Source of the DNA: Mycolicibacterium sp. YH-1
Lineage (GTDB): Bacteria > Actinomycetota > Actinomycetes > Mycobacteriales > Mycobacteriaceae
Length of the DNA stretch: 64,000 bases
Direction of reading: 5' to 3'
NCBI RefSeq assembly: GCF_022557175.1
Contig: NZ_CP092915.1
Coordinates: forward strand, 3,782,001 to 3,846,000
Shown here: piece after piece, positions 1 to 9,597 of the stretch
How positions within the stretch are numbered: position 1 is the stretch's first letter
Layout: each line of letters opens with the position of its first letter
Position numbers and translations under genes: made by a program
The notes under the pieces: generated by a model
Told to the model about the DNA's origin: nothing
The model's database searches: none
What the model saw: the letters and a program-made list of their open reading frames with translations, nothing else

Positions 1-2
1 TC

Positions 3-356
3 AGCGCGGGTGCCCTGGTGCTGGCGTTGAGTCTGGCCGAACGGCGCCGGACCTACGCCCTCATGTCCGCACTCGGAGCGCGAACACCCCACCTGCGTGC
101 GATGGTGTTCAGCGAGACCGGGGTACTGACCGCCGTCGGGATGATCGCCGGCATCGCGACCGGATCCCTGCTGTCGGTGATGCTGGTCAAGGTGCTCAGC
201 GGCGTTTTCGACCCACCGCCGGACGCTGTCGCCATCCCGTGGTTGTATCTGGCCACTGTCATCACGGTGACGACAGGCGCACTGGGCGCGGTCAGTGTCG
301 CAGCGGTCGTGATCGTGAGTAAGGGCTCGACCGTGACCGCCATTCGTGACCTGTGA
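3..356 (+). CDS. ABC transporter permease, FtsX/MacB-like, C-terminal end (partial)
   Basis: The reading frame is already open at the left edge of the window, so only about the last 117 residues are present. The visible part begins with a LALSLAERRRTYALMSALGA-type stretch, which is the cytoplasmic loop before the third transmembrane segment of FtsX-like permeases. Two hydrophobic membrane segments follow and the protein ends shortly after the last one. Proteins of this family form the membrane part of MacB or LolCDE-like ABC transporters that move lipids, peptides or lipoproteins. The partner ATPase is not in the window. The substrate cannot be judged from this fragment. Confidence 0.75.
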   Translation, partial: SAGALVLALSLAERRRTYALMSALGARTPHLRAMVFSETGVLTAVGMIAGIATGSLLSVMLVKVLSGVFDPPPDAVAIPWLYLATVITVTTGALGAVSVAAVVIVSKGSTVTAIRDL

Positions 357-429
357 CGGCCGCCGACATCCGCCCGGCGGGCCATCAGCTCTCAGCGGTT
401 GTTCAGCGACCCTCACCGAAGCTGGCCGG

Positions 430-1140
430 ATGACCGACCGTGCCTGCACGCCGCGGGCGTGCAGCGTCGCAGCCCTGCTGGCGTCGCTGTTGCTGGGACT
501 TGCGCTGATCGCCCACCACGCCGTCGCAGGCACCGCCCTCGACCACGCCGTGCTGGGCTGGATGGTTCACCATCGCAGTCCCGCGCTGACCTCCTGGGCG
601 ATCGCGGTGACCGATGTCGGCAGCCCGGTCGGTATCGGGGTGCTGGCAATCGCGGTATCCGCAGTGTTGTGGTGGCGGCGCGGGTCGCCGTGGCCGGCGG
701 TGGTGGTCCTGGCCACGGTGGCCGCGTCCGCGGCGATCAGCACCGCGACCAAGGTGGTGGTGGGTGCTCACCGTCCCGTGCAGACCCTGCAACTCGTCCT
801 CGAGACCGATCCCTCGTTCCCCTCCGGCCACGTCACCGGCACCCTGGCCCTGCTGGGTGCACTCACCGTCGTCACCGCCCGCCATGTCGGGCCTGCCGCG
901 CGAGCGGCCCTGATCACCGCCACGGTGGTCGGCACCGCGGTTGTCGCATCCACCCGTCTCTACCTCGGGGTGCACTGGCTGAGTGACGTTCTCGGCGGAG
1001 TTCTGCTCGGCGCCACCGCGGTGGTGCTCGCCCACATCGCCCTTCGGCTCGTCACTGCGAGCCGAACTCGTCAATCCACCAGCGCCACACCCGCCGATGC
1101 CGAACAATCGAGTACCGCTCCCGCCCGGCTCGGCAGATGA
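430..1140 (+). CDS. PAP2-family membrane phosphatase
   Basis: This 236-residue protein has several hydrophobic segments and the three phosphatase motifs of the PAP2 superfamily: K-x6-RP at residues 108-116, PSGH at 131-134, and S-x-R-x5-H-x3-D at 174-186. The PSGH and final motif histidines are the expected catalytic pair. Members dephosphorylate lipid phosphates such as undecaprenyl diphosphate, phosphatidate or phosphatidylglycerol phosphate at the membrane. Which of these is the substrate cannot be read from the sequence. The ATG at 430 is preferred because coding character begins there; the frame is open further upstream. It lies just before a sensor kinase gene in the same direction. Confidence 0.85.
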   Translation: MTDRACTPRACSVAALLASLLLGLALIAHHAVAGTALDHAVLGWMVHHRSPALTSWAIAVTDVGSPVGIGVLAIAVSAVLWWRRGSPWPAVVVLATVAASAAISTATKVVVGAHRPVQTLQLVLETDPSFPSGHVTGTLALLGALTVVTARHVGPAARAALITATVVGTAVVASTRLYLGVHWLSDVLGGVLLGATAVVLAHIALRLVTASRTRQSTSATPADAEQSSTAPARLGR

Positions 1141-1195
1141 CGGCGAACAGGCCGAGACGGCAGGAAGCACCACCGAACAGACACCAGAGGGGACG

Positions 1196-2614
1196 ATGTC
1201 GTTCACTAGCAGGATGTCGCTCACTGGCCGTCTGGCACGGTGGACGGTGCGGACGCGGTCGACCGCGGCGGCCGCCCTGGTCGTGACCGTTGGTGTCGGC
1301 CTGGCGTCCGCCGCGATGTTGCTGGTGCTCTATCACACGTTGCAGCAGTCCACCCAAGCCGCGGGAGCGGCGCGCGCCGCGCAGCTCGTCGAGCAGCTGC
1401 GCAACGACGCCCCGGCCGACCTCGATCCCGGCCTGCTCGGCACCGACGGCCAGGTGGGGGTCATCCAACTACTCGACGAAAAGGGTTCTGTGATCCTGGG
1501 TTCCGCGGGGGCCCCGGCCACGGCGCTGGTGCCGATCGAGGTACCGCCCACGCAGTCGGTGTCGGTGGGCCGTGTGGAGTTCGCCGAAGATGGCGGCGAC
1601 TACTGGGTGACCGCACGCGGCGCCGACACCCCCGCCGGACCGGTGACCGTGTTGGTCGGCGCCGACCGCGAACCCGTCGAGACGATCGTGGCGACCGTCG
1701 CCCTGTTGCTGGGCATCAGCGGACCGTTGCTCGTCATCCTCGTTGCCTGGGCCACCTACCTGCTGGTGGGGCGCGCGTTGCGACCCGTGGAGCGGATCCG
1801 GGCACGGGTGTCCTCCATTTCCACCGCGCAGCTCGACGAACGCGTCCCGGTCCCACCGACCGGTGACGAGATCGCGCACCTCGCGCAGACCATGAACGAC
1901 ATGCTGGCCCGGCTGGAAGCCGGGCACGCCGCTCAGCGTCGATTCGTCAGCGACGCGTCCCACGAACTACGCAGCCCCCTGGCCGCGATCAGCACCGCAT
2001 TGGACCTCGCCCATAACCGACCCGACATGCTCGACGCCGAGTTGATCGACGAGTCGCTGATACCCGAGACCCACCGCATGCGCAATCTGGTCGAGGACCT
2101 GCTGATGCTGGCACGCGCCGACGAGAAGCAGCTGAGCCACCGCGCTGACAACGTCGACCTTGACGACATCCTTGCCGCGGAAAGAACACGTGTGCAAGGC
2201 AATTCAGATCTGGTAGTGCAGGCGTCCATCGGTGCCGCCCGTGTCATCGGCGACACTGGACAACTCGCACGGATGGTGCGCAACCTGGTCGACAATGCGG
2301 CCCGGCACGCCCGCAGCGTCATCGAGCTGCATTGCGCATCGCACGCAGGGGTGGCCGTGATACGCATCGCCGACGACGGACCCGGCATTCCGTCGGATCA
2401 GCGCGAACGGGTATTCGACCGGTTCGTGCGCCTGGACGCCTCGCGCACCCGGGACGCCGGCGGCAGCGGGCTTGGCCTCGCCATCGTCGCCGAGATCGTC
2501 GCCGCCCACCACGGCGAGATCAAGATCGGTGACCGCGCTGGCGGGGGTGCCTGCGTCACCGTGACCCTGCCGGCCGACACTGACAGCTACGCGCCCGCCG
2601 ACCCCAGCCGGTAA
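1196..2614 (+). CDS. Sensor histidine kinase with HAMP domain
   Basis: This is a membrane histidine kinase of 472 residues. Two transmembrane segments (about 25-47 and 164-192) flank an extracytoplasmic sensor region. They are followed by a HAMP linker, a HisKA domain with the phosphorylated histidine in SDASHELRSPLA (His256), and an HATPase with N box (DNAARHA), DDGPGIP and GSGLGLAI motifs. An AGAGGGGA-type ribosome site precedes the ATG at 1196, which decides the start. The likely partner is the OmpR-type regulator on the opposite strand, and the two genes overlap by 28 bases at their 3' ends. The stimulus is unknown. The adjacent PAP2 and COG4705 genes suggest a membrane or envelope signal, but that is inference. 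Confidence 0.9.
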   Translation: MSFTSRMSLTGRLARWTVRTRSTAAAALVVTVGVGLASAAMLLVLYHTLQQSTQAAGAARAAQLVEQLRNDAPADLDPGLLGTDGQVGVIQLLDEKGSVILGSAGAPATALVPIEVPPTQSVSVGRVEFAEDGGDYWVTARGADTPAGPVTVLVGADREPVETIVATVALLLGISGPLLVILVAWATYLLVGRALRPVERIRARVSSISTAQLDERVPVPPTGDEIAHLAQTMNDMLARLEAGHAAQRRFVSDASHELRSPLAAISTALDLAHNRPDMLDAELIDESLIPETHRMRNLVEDLLMLARADEKQLSHRADNVDLDDILAAERTRVQGNSDLVVQASIGAARVIGDTGQLARMVRNLVDNAARHARSVIELHCASHAGVAVIRIADDGPGIPSDQRERVFDRFVRLDASRTRDAGGSGLGLAIVAEIVAAHHGEIKIGDRAGGGACVTVTLPADTDSYAPADPSR

Positions 2615-3264
2615 CCGACCCCGCGCACCGTGTGAATGGTGTGCGCGCCGAAGGGCACGTCGACCTTCTTGCGCAGGTATCCGACGTACACCTCGACGAT
2701 GTTGTCGTCACCCTCGTAGTTGAGATCCCACACCGATTCCAGGATCTCCTGTTTCGAGACGACCGTGTCTGCATGCCGCATCAAGAACTCGAGCACGCCG
2801 TACTCGCGGGGTGTGAGTTCGAGTTCGACTTGTCCACGCATCACCCGATGCCGCGCCGGGTCCAGCTCCAGATCATCCACCCGCAGCACCGGCGGACGTT
2901 CCGGGGCACCCCGGCGTACCAACGCGCGCAGGCGCGCGATCAGCACCACGAAGGAGAACGGTTTGATCAAGTAGTCGTCGGCCCCGAGATCGAACGCGTC
3001 GGCAAGGTCGTACTCCCCGTCCTTGGCCGAGAGCATCAGCACGGGCGTCCACACTTGAGCCTTGCGAAGACCGCGCACGATGTCATAACCACTCATGCCG
3101 GGCAGCATGATGTCGAGGACAAGAACGTCATAACCGCCGCCGGTGGCCGCCTCGAAGCCCTCCAGACCGTCATGGACGACCTCGACCACGAAGCCCTCCG
3201 CCACCATGCCGCGGCGGATCAATTCGGCCAGCCGCGGCTCGTCCTCGACGAGCAGAATGCGCAC
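2587..3264 (-). CDS. OmpR/PhoB-family response regulator
   Basis: This is a 225-residue DNA-binding response regulator. The receiver domain carries the acidic pair in VEDEP (residues 6-9), the phosphoacceptor Asp51 in LVLDIMLPG, the switch Ser in LSAKD and the conserved Lys in LIKPF. A winged-helix effector domain of the trans_reg_C type starts near residue 130 and ends with the HTVRGVGYRL signature. Its 3' end overlaps the 3' end of the kinase gene on the other strand. Kinase and regulator genes usually sit head to tail in one operon, so a convergent pair is unusual. It is transcribed away from the COG4705 gene, with 134 bases between the two starts, so the two may share a control region. 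Confidence 0.9.
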   Translation of the reverse strand: MRILLVEDEPRLAELIRRGMVAEGFVVEVVHDGLEGFEAATGGGYDVLVLDIMLPGMSGYDIVRGLRKAQVWTPVLMLSAKDGEYDLADAFDLGADDYLIKPFSFVVLIARLRALVRRGAPERPPVLRVDDLELDPARHRVMRGQVELELTPREYGVLEFLMRHADTVVSKQEILESVWDLNYEGDDNIVEVYVGYLRKKVDVPFGAHTIHTVRGVGYRLGSAGA

Positions 3265-3398
3265 GATTCCTCCACCCCATCATCACCCGGTTCCTCAGTA
3301 CAACAGATCACGGCCCGACTCCGGTGGAACAAGAATCACCGCTGCCGCCGAGGACTTCTCAGCGTCGCTTCAGCCGCCGCTCCTTAGCGTCGGCGCCC

Positions 3399-4664
3399 AT
3401 GACCGAGATCACGAGATCCGAAGCCATCACTTCCACACGGGCGGTGATGAGCAAGGTGCCCGAAGTCACGGTGTGGTTCTGGGTCATCAAGATTCTGTGC
3501 ACGACAGTCGGTGAGAGTTTTGCCGACTGGATCAACATGACGTTGGGTGTCGGGCTGGTCGCGACGTCGCTCATCTTCACGGTCGTACTCGTCGCCGTCC
3601 TGGGCTGGCAGCTGCGCCTCACCCGATACGTGCCATTGCCGTACTGGCTGACCGTCGTGTTGGTGAGCGTTACGGGCACGCTCTACACCGACATCCTCAC
3701 CGACAACCTGGGTGTCCCCCTGGCATTGAGCACCACCGTCTTCGCCGTCGCGCTGGCCGTCGTGTTCGGCGTGTGGTTCGCCCGCGAGCGGACACTGTCG
3801 ATCCACAGCATCACCACCAGGGGCAGGGAGTTGTTCTACTGGCTGGCGGTGCTGGTGACCTTCGCGCTCGGAACGGCCTCGGGTGACTGGATTCTCGAAC
3901 TCACCGGCTGGGGACCCGGCACCTCAGTGCTGCTGCCCGCCGGGCTGATCGCCGGGATCGTGGTCGGCTGGAGACTAGGCGCCAACGCGGTGTTGTCATT
4001 CTGGCTGGCATACATCCTGACCCGGCCGCTGGGAGCGAATCTCGGGGACTGGCTGGGAATGCCGCCGGATCAACAGGGCGTTGGGCTCGGCGTCGCGATC
4101 ACCAGCCTCATCTTCCTGGCAGCCATCCTGGTCATTGTCCTGTACCTGTCGATCACGCGCGCCGACGTCATCGACCACACCGCAGGGGACCGACAACAGA
4201 GCAGCCCGACGAATCCACAGCGTGAGCTGGTGATGCTCGGCTACTACGCCGTGCTCGCGGTCGCCGCGACCGTGCTGCTGGGTTGGGCCGCGGGACAGCC
4301 TCACACGGCCTCAACAGCCAGCGAAGCCGAGTCCGGGCCGACGGCGGCGGCACTCGCCCCGGGGCAGTCAGCCACCGCCAAGTTCCCCACTGCCGACGTG
4401 GCAAGGTTCCGTGCCATCGTCGACGACACCGTGACGAGAGTCCAGGCCGGCGACCAGACCGGCGCGACGACTCGGGTCAAGGACCTCGAAACCGCGTGGG
4501 ATGACGCCCAGCCGACCCTTCAACCGCTCGACGGCACCGGCTGGTCTGTTCTCGACGGACAGATCGACGATGTTCTCACCGCACTGCGTGCCGACCGGCC
4601 CGACCCCGCTACGGAGACCCAGACCCTCACCGCACTGCAGGTCACGCTCGTACCTGGCGGGTGA
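3399..4664 (+). CDS. COG4705-type membrane-anchored protein
   Basis: This is a 421-residue integral membrane protein. It contains four related repeats, each a pair of hydrophobic helices around a G-x-D-W or T-D motif. The first repeat (from about residue 25) reads FWVIKILCTTVGES, followed by ADW; the other three contain TGTLYTD, TASGDW and ANLGDW. This four-repeat pattern is that of the COG4705 family, which often neighbours two-component systems in actinobacteria and proteobacteria. After the last helix there is a region of about 100 residues, rich in Ala, Asp and Thr, that is probably outside the membrane. The biochemical role is unknown. The ATG at 3399 is chosen because the repeat region follows directly. 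The stop is one base from the whiA stop on the other strand. Confidence 0.75.
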   Translation: MTEITRSEAITSTRAVMSKVPEVTVWFWVIKILCTTVGESFADWINMTLGVGLVATSLIFTVVLVAVLGWQLRLTRYVPLPYWLTVVLVSVTGTLYTDILTDNLGVPLALSTTVFAVALAVVFGVWFARERTLSIHSITTRGRELFYWLAVLVTFALGTASGDWILELTGWGPGTSVLLPAGLIAGIVVGWRLGANAVLSFWLAYILTRPLGANLGDWLGMPPDQQGVGLGVAITSLIFLAAILVIVLYLSITRADVIDHTAGDRQQSSPTNPQRELVMLGYYAVLAVAATVLLGWAAGQPHTASTASEAESGPTAAALAPGQSATAKFPTADVARFRAIVDDTVTRVQAGDQTGATTRVKDLETAWDDAQPTLQPLDGTGWSVLDGQIDDVLTALRADRPDPATETQTLTALQVTLVPGG

Positions 4665-4665
4665 C

Positions 4666-5649
4666 TCAGGCGTCGTCGAGCAGGTCCGCGGTGACCGCGG
4701 ACTCCGTGTCGGGAATCCCATCCTGTTTGGCCTTGCGGTCGGCCATCGACAGCAGTCGTCGAATCCGGCCGGCCACAGCGTCTTTCGTCATCGGCGGTTC
4801 GGCCAGCCGGCCCAGCTCCTCCAGCGAGGCCTGGCGATGCTCAACGCGCAGCCTGCCTGCGGCAGACAGGTGATCCGGCACGGTGTCGCCAAGGATGTGC
4901 AGCGCCCGCTCAACCCGCGCGGCGGCAGCCACCGCCGCACGCGCAGAGCGCCGCAGGTTGGCGTCATCGAAGTTGGCGAGTCGGTTGGCCGTGGCCCGGA
5001 CCTCGCGCCGCATCCGGCGCTCCTCCCAGGTCAACCGCGTGTCCTGGGCACCCATCCGGGTCAGCAGCGCTCCGATCGCCTCACCGTCGCGCACCACCAC
5101 TCGGTCGGCTCCGCGCACTTCACGCGCCTTTGCGCCCACACCCAGACGCCGTGCCGCACCGACAAGCGCCAGCGCGGCCTCCGGCCCTGGGCAGCTGATC
5201 TCCAGCGCCGACGAACGGCCCGGCTCGGTGAGGGATCCATGCGCCAAAAACGCACCACGCCAGGCGGCTTCGGCGTCACCGACGCTGCCGCCCACCACCT
5301 GGGCGGGTAGTCCCCGAACGGGTCGTCCGCGCAGATCCAGTAGACCGGTCTGGCGGGCCAGGGCCTCACCGTCCTGCGCGACGCGCACCACGTAGCGCGT
5401 GCTCTTGCGAAGGCCCGAGGCCGACAGCACGTGCACGACGGCGTTGTACCCGTACAGGTCGTGGATGTCCTTGCGCAGCCGGCGGGCGATGATGCCGAGA
5501 TCGACCTCGGCCTCCACCACCACGCGGCCGGCGACGATGTGCAGTCCCCCGGCGAAGCGCAGCAGTGACGCCACCTCGGCGCGTCGCGCGGTCACCGAAG
5601 TGATCACCAGCCGACTCAGTTCGTCCTTGACCTCGGCAGTCATCGCCAC
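4666..5649 (-). CDS. whiA: Sporulation/cell-division transcription regulator WhiA
   Basis: This 327-residue protein matches mycobacterial WhiA along its whole length: an N-terminal half derived from LAGLIDADG endonucleases ([12 protein letters not shown], then [13 protein letters not shown]) and a C-terminal helix-turn-helix ([20 protein letters not shown]). In Streptomyces WhiA works with WhiB at cell-division promoters; in mycobacteria it is a conserved regulator of division genes. The GTG at 5649 has a GAGGTGAG ribosome site six bases upstream and is preferred over the ATG two codons later. It is the last gene of the uvrC-rapZ-cuvA-whiA run, seven bases after cuvA. Confidence 0.95.
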   Translation of the reverse strand: MAMTAEVKDELSRLVITSVTARRAEVASLLRFAGGLHIVAGRVVVEAEVDLGIIARRLRKDIHDLYGYNAVVHVLSASGLRKSTRYVVRVAQDGEALARQTGLLDLRGRPVRGLPAQVVGGSVGDAEAAWRGAFLAHGSLTEPGRSSALEISCPGPEAALALVGAARRLGVGAKAREVRGADRVVVRDGEAIGALLTRMGAQDTRLTWEERRMRREVRATANRLANFDDANLRRSARAAVAAAARVERALHILGDTVPDHLSAAGRLRVEHRQASLEELGRLAEPPMTKDAVAGRIRRLLSMADRKAKQDGIPDTESAVTADLLDDA

Positions 5650-5656
5650 GAAATTC

Positions 5657-6670
5657 TCACCTCTCGTCGACCGGCCAGGCGGCGGGTGTAGGAATCGTTT
5701 GCTCCTGCTGTGTGCGGATGGACCCGTTCCCCCGTAGTCTCACCCGCTCCAGAGCCGCTGCCAGTCTCGCAGGGTCATGTAATGGTGTACCAGGTCGGGA
5801 CACCTCGGCAAATTCGACTGCGGCGTCTAGTATCGCGGCCGTTCGCCTGAGCTGTTCGCGCTCCCGCTCGCTGGGCACGCTCGCGGCGTCGACCACGATG
5901 TCGTGCACAGTGAAACCGGGCGCATGCTGGGCCAACACGTGCAGGTGGCGCTCGGCGGAGAAGCCGGCGGTCTCCCCCGGCTCCGACACCAGGTTGAGCA
6001 CCAGGGCGCGTCGTGCCGTCGTGGCCTGCAATGCGGCGGCGAGCTGCGGCACCAGCACGTGCGGTATGACGCTGGTGAACCACGAACCCGGGCCAAGCAC
6101 CACGAGGTCGGCTGCCATGATCGCGTCGACCGCCTGCCGGGTTGCCGGCGGATTGCCCGGGTGCAATCGGACGCGTCGCACCTTGCCGACTGTGGTGGCC
6201 ACGGCGACCTGCCCGCGGATCACCCGGCTCATCCGCGGGTCCGCGTCCAGCCCCGCCACGTCGGCCTCGATCTGCAGTGCGATGGGACACATCGGCAGGA
6301 CCCGGCCCTTGAGGCCCAAGACACGGCCGAGTTCGTCGAGTGCGGCCACCGGGTCGGCCAATACCTCGTTGAGTCCGGCCAGGATCAGGTTGCCGATCGG
6401 GTGGCCCGCCAAAGCGCCGCTGCCGCCGAAGCGGTGTTGCAGGATGGTCGCCCACAGCTGACCGTGCGGGCTGTCGGATGCCAACGCCGCCAGGGCCATT
6501 CGCAGATCGCCCGGTGGTATCACGTCGAGTTCGCTGCGTAGCCGCCCTGAGGATCCACCGTCGTCTGCCACCGTGACCACCGCGGTGACGTGCGGGGTGA
6601 GGCGCCGCGCCGCAGACAGCGTCGCGTACAGCCCGTGGCCACCCCCGAGGGCAACGATGCGTGAACTCAT
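5657..6670 (-). CDS. cuvA: CuvA/YvcK-family gluconeogenesis factor
   Basis: This 337-residue protein starts with the nucleotide-binding signature [10 protein letters not shown] and continues with [13 protein letters not shown] and PPGDLRMAL, the hallmarks of the YvcK family (CofD-like fold). In mycobacteria the homologue CuvA (Rv1422) is needed for growth on certain carbon sources, is phosphorylated by PknA/B, and localises to growing poles; YvcK proteins bind UDP-sugars. Its ATG overlaps the rapZ stop by four bases (ATGA), so the two genes are translationally coupled. Length agrees with the family. Confidence 0.95.
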   Translation of the reverse strand: MSSRIVALGGGHGLYATLSAARRLTPHVTAVVTVADDGGSSGRLRSELDVIPPGDLRMALAALASDSPHGQLWATILQHRFGGSGALAGHPIGNLILAGLNEVLADPVAALDELGRVLGLKGRVLPMCPIALQIEADVAGLDADPRMSRVIRGQVAVATTVGKVRRVRLHPGNPPATRQAVDAIMAADLVVLGPGSWFTSVIPHVLVPQLAAALQATTARRALVLNLVSEPGETAGFSAERHLHVLAQHAPGFTVHDIVVDAASVPSEREREQLRRTAAILDAAVEFAEVSRPGTPLHDPARLAAALERVRLRGNGSIRTQQEQTIPTPAAWPVDER

Positions 6671-7605
6671 TCACGCCCCAGATCTCGGTGCAGCACGCGC
6701 GCGGTGACGTGGTCGCCACGCTCCAGACGCGCAGCGAGGGCCTCCGCGATGGCCACACTGCGGTGCTTGCCACCAGTGCATCCGATGGCGACCGTCATGT
6801 ACCGCTTCCCCTCCCGGCGATAGCCGTCGATCACGACCTCCAGCAGCCGATGGTAGGTGTCGAGGAACTCACCCGCTCCCGGTTGACCCAGGACGTAGTC
6901 CCGCACGGCCGGGTGCTGCCCGGTGTGCGGCCGCAGGTCGTCGACCCAGTGCGGATTGGGCAGGAAGCGCACGTCCATCACCGTGTCGGCGTCCATCGGC
7001 AGGCCGTACTTGTACCCGAACGACTCGACCGTGACGCTGGTGTCCGCGATGGCCTCGCCGCCGAAGGCGCGTTCAACGCTGGCGCGCAGATCATGTACCG
7101 ACAGTTTCGACGTGTCGATGATCAGGTCCGCCGCCGCGCGTATCGGTTCGAGCATCGTTCGCTCGGCGCTGATGCCCTCGGCCAGCGTATGCGCTCCCTG
7201 CAGCGGGTGGCTGCGCCGGTTCTGCTCGTACCGGCGCACCAGCATGTCGTCGGAGGCCTCGAGGAACAGCACCCGCGGGGTGATGCTGCGCGTGGCGAGT
7301 TCGTTGCGGACCCAGTCCAAGTCGCCGGTGAAGCCTCGAGACCGAACGTCCATCACCACCGCGAGACGCGTGATCCGCGAGCCTGCCGCCAAGCCCAGCT
7401 CGACCATCTGCGCGATGAGTTCGGGCGGGAGGTTGTCGGCCACGTACCAGCCGAGGTCCTCGAGCACCTTCGCGGCGGTTCCGCGGCCTGCGCCGGACAA
7501 CCCTGTGACGAGGACGACGTCGATGCCACCCTCGGAATGTTCGGCCGCCCCCTGCCCACTGACACCGCTGTCCCGCACGTTTTCGCTCATCTCCTGACCC
7601 GTCAT
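6667..7605 (-). CDS. rapZ: RapZ-family nucleotide-binding protein
   Basis: This 312-residue protein is the Rv1421/YvcJ/RapZ orthologue. A P-loop variant [11 protein letters not shown] sits near residue 37 and the C-terminal signature [16 protein letters not shown] lies near residue 280. The P-loop has Arg where most have Lys, which is a common variant in actinobacterial RapZ (from memory). Enterobacterial RapZ is an RNA adaptor controlling GlmS; in Gram-positive bacteria the role is less certain, and nucleotide hydrolysis has been shown. The ATG overlaps the uvrC stop by four bases. A second possible start five codons later cannot be excluded. Confidence 0.93.
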   Translation of the reverse strand: MTGQEMSENVRDSGVSGQGAAEHSEGGIDVVLVTGLSGAGRGTAAKVLEDLGWYVADNLPPELIAQMVELGLAAGSRITRLAVVMDVRSRGFTGDLDWVRNELATRSITPRVLFLEASDDMLVRRYEQNRRSHPLQGAHTLAEGISAERTMLEPIRAAADLIIDTSKLSVHDLRASVERAFGGEAIADTSVTVESFGYKYGLPMDADTVMDVRFLPNPHWVDDLRPHTGQHPAVRDYVLGQPGAGEFLDTYHRLLEVVIDGYRREGKRYMTVAIGCTGGKHRSVAIAEALAARLERGDHVTARVLHRDLGRE

Positions 7606-9587
7606 TCCGAAACCCCGCCCCGATCATCGCCGATCACGGCCTCGACCGCGTCGGCTTCGGCCAGCACGGCGGGGGCACTGAGGGCTTCGAGCACCGATTT
7701 CGCGGTCGCGATGCCGATCCCGGGCACCGCGGTGATCTCCTCGACACTGGCCTCCTTGAGGCGCGCCACCGAACCGAAGTGGGTGACGAGCGCCTTGCGC
7801 CGGTGTTCGCCCAGGCCTCGCACCGAGTCCAGTGCGGACGCCGTCATCCGCTTGGATCTCTTGCTTCGGTGGTAGCTGATCGCGAACCGGTGTGCCTCGT
7901 CGCGTACCCGCTGCAGAAGGTAGAGACCTTCGCTATTGCGCGGCATCACGACGGGATCCGGTTCGGCGGGCACCCAGACCTCCTCGAGACGCTTCGCCAA
8001 CCCGATGACCGCGACGTCAGTCACACCAAGTTCCTCGAGTACCGCGGCTGCGGCGTTGACCTGCGGGGCCCCGCCGTCGACCACGAACAGGTTCGGCGGG
8101 TAGGCGAACCGTCGCGACCTACCCTCGGCGACCAGCGGCCGCTCGGCGTCGGCGATGTGCCTCGCGAAGCGGCGGCGCGTGACCTCGGCGATGGACGCCA
8201 CGTCATCGGAGCGGCCGTCTCCCGCCGCCTCGCGGATCGCGTAGTGCCGGTAGTCCGACTTCTTCGGCAACGCGTCCTCGAAGACCACCAGGGAGGCCAC
8301 AACGTCGGTGCCCTGCACATGGCTGATGTCCACGCACTCGATGCGCAACGGGGCATCGGCCAGGCCGAGGAAGTCCTGGATGCTCTGCAGTGCAGCCGAT
8401 CTCGCGTTGAAGTCGCCCGCGCGCTTGAGCTTGTGTTGAGCGAGCGCATCCTGGGCGTTGCGCTGCACGGTCTCGGCCAGTGCCCGCTTGTCACCGCGGT
8501 ACGGCACCCGCAGCGATACTCGCGACCCGCGCAGACCGCTCAACCATGTGCCCAGTTCCTCGGCGTTGTCGGGCAGCACGGGCACGAGGACCTCGCGTGG
8601 CACCGGGTTGGTGGCCTCGTCGGCCGCTCCGCCAAGCTCGGCCTGATCACCGTAGAACTGCGTGAGGAACTGTTCGACCAGCTTCTCCGGGCCGGATTCT
8701 CCCGGCTCACCGGACTTCTCGACGACCCAGCCACGCTGGCCCCTGACCCGTCCGCCGCGGACGTGGAAGACCTGCACCGCGGCCTCCAGGTCGTCGTCGG
8801 CGAAGGCGACCACGTCGGCGTCGGTACCGTCCCCGAACACGACGGTCTGCTTCTCCAGTGCGCGTCGAAGCGCACCGATGTTGTCGCGCAGCCTGGCGGC
8901 CCGCTCGAAGTCCAGTTCCTCGGCGGCGGCACTCATCTGCCGCTCCATGTCACGGACCAACCGGTCAGTCTTGCCCGACAGGAAATCGCAGAAGTCGGTG
9001 ACGATGGCCCGATGCTGCTCGGCGCTGACCCGCCCGACGCACGGCGCCGAGCACTTGTCGATGTAGCCCAGCAGGCAGGGCCTGCCGATCTGGTTGTGCC
9101 GCTTGAACACTCCGGCCGAGCAGGTGCGCGCCGGGAACACCCGGGTGAGCAGGTCGAGGGTCTCCCTGATGGCCCAGGCGTGCGAGTAGGGCCCGAAGTA
9201 GCGGACGCCCTTGCGGCGCGGCCCGCGGTAGACGAAAAGCCGCGGATACTCCTCGTTGAGGGTGACCGCCAGCACCGGGTAGGTCTTGTCGTCGCGGTAC
9301 CGGATGTTGAACCGCGGGTCGAATTCCTTGATCCAGTTGTACTCGAGCTGAAGCGCCTCGACCTCGGTGCTGACGACGGTCCACTCGACGCTGCCCGCGG
9401 TGGTCACCATCTGCCTGGTGCGGGGGGCGAGGCTGGAGATGTCGGCGAAGTAGGACGTCAACCGGCTGCGCAGGCTCTTGGCCTTGCCGACATAGATCAC
9501 CCGGCCGTGCGTGTCCCGGAACCGGTAGACGCCCGGTTGGACCGGGATGGACCCGGGCGCGGGCCGGTACGTCGATGGATCAGGCAC
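7602..9587 (-). CDS. uvrC: Excinuclease ABC subunit C
   Basis: UvrC makes both incisions in nucleotide excision repair with UvrA and UvrB. The protein is 661 residues from the GTG at 9587 ([14 protein letters not shown]). This start is chosen because M. tuberculosis UvrC begins at the same point and the frame upstream reads into the preceding gene. Visible domains are the N-terminal GIY-YIG nuclease ([18 protein letters not shown]), a cysteine cluster ([20 protein letters not shown], then CSAPC), the UVR helix ([15 protein letters not shown]), the RNase H-like nuclease ([16 protein letters not shown]) and C-terminal helix-hairpin-helix repeats. It starts ten bases after the MurD-like gene and is coupled to rapZ. 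Confidence 0.96.
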   Translation of the reverse strand: MPDPSTYRPAPGSIPVQPGVYRFRDTHGRVIYVGKAKSLRSRLTSYFADISSLAPRTRQMVTTAGSVEWTVVSTEVEALQLEYNWIKEFDPRFNIRYRDDKTYPVLAVTLNEEYPRLFVYRGPRRKGVRYFGPYSHAWAIRETLDLLTRVFPARTCSAGVFKRHNQIGRPCLLGYIDKCSAPCVGRVSAEQHRAIVTDFCDFLSGKTDRLVRDMERQMSAAAEELDFERAARLRDNIGALRRALEKQTVVFGDGTDADVVAFADDDLEAAVQVFHVRGGRVRGQRGWVVEKSGEPGESGPEKLVEQFLTQFYGDQAELGGAADEATNPVPREVLVPVLPDNAEELGTWLSGLRGSRVSLRVPYRGDKRALAETVQRNAQDALAQHKLKRAGDFNARSAALQSIQDFLGLADAPLRIECVDISHVQGTDVVASLVVFEDALPKKSDYRHYAIREAAGDGRSDDVASIAEVTRRRFARHIADAERPLVAEGRSRRFAYPPNLFVVDGGAPQVNAAAAVLEELGVTDVAVIGLAKRLEEVWVPAEPDPVVMPRNSEGLYLLQRVRDEAHRFAISYHRSKRSKRMTASALDSVRGLGEHRRKALVTHFGSVARLKEASVEEITAVPGIGIATAKSVLEALSAPAVLAEADAVEAVIGDDRGGVSE

Positions 9588-9597
9588 GGGTTCCAGG

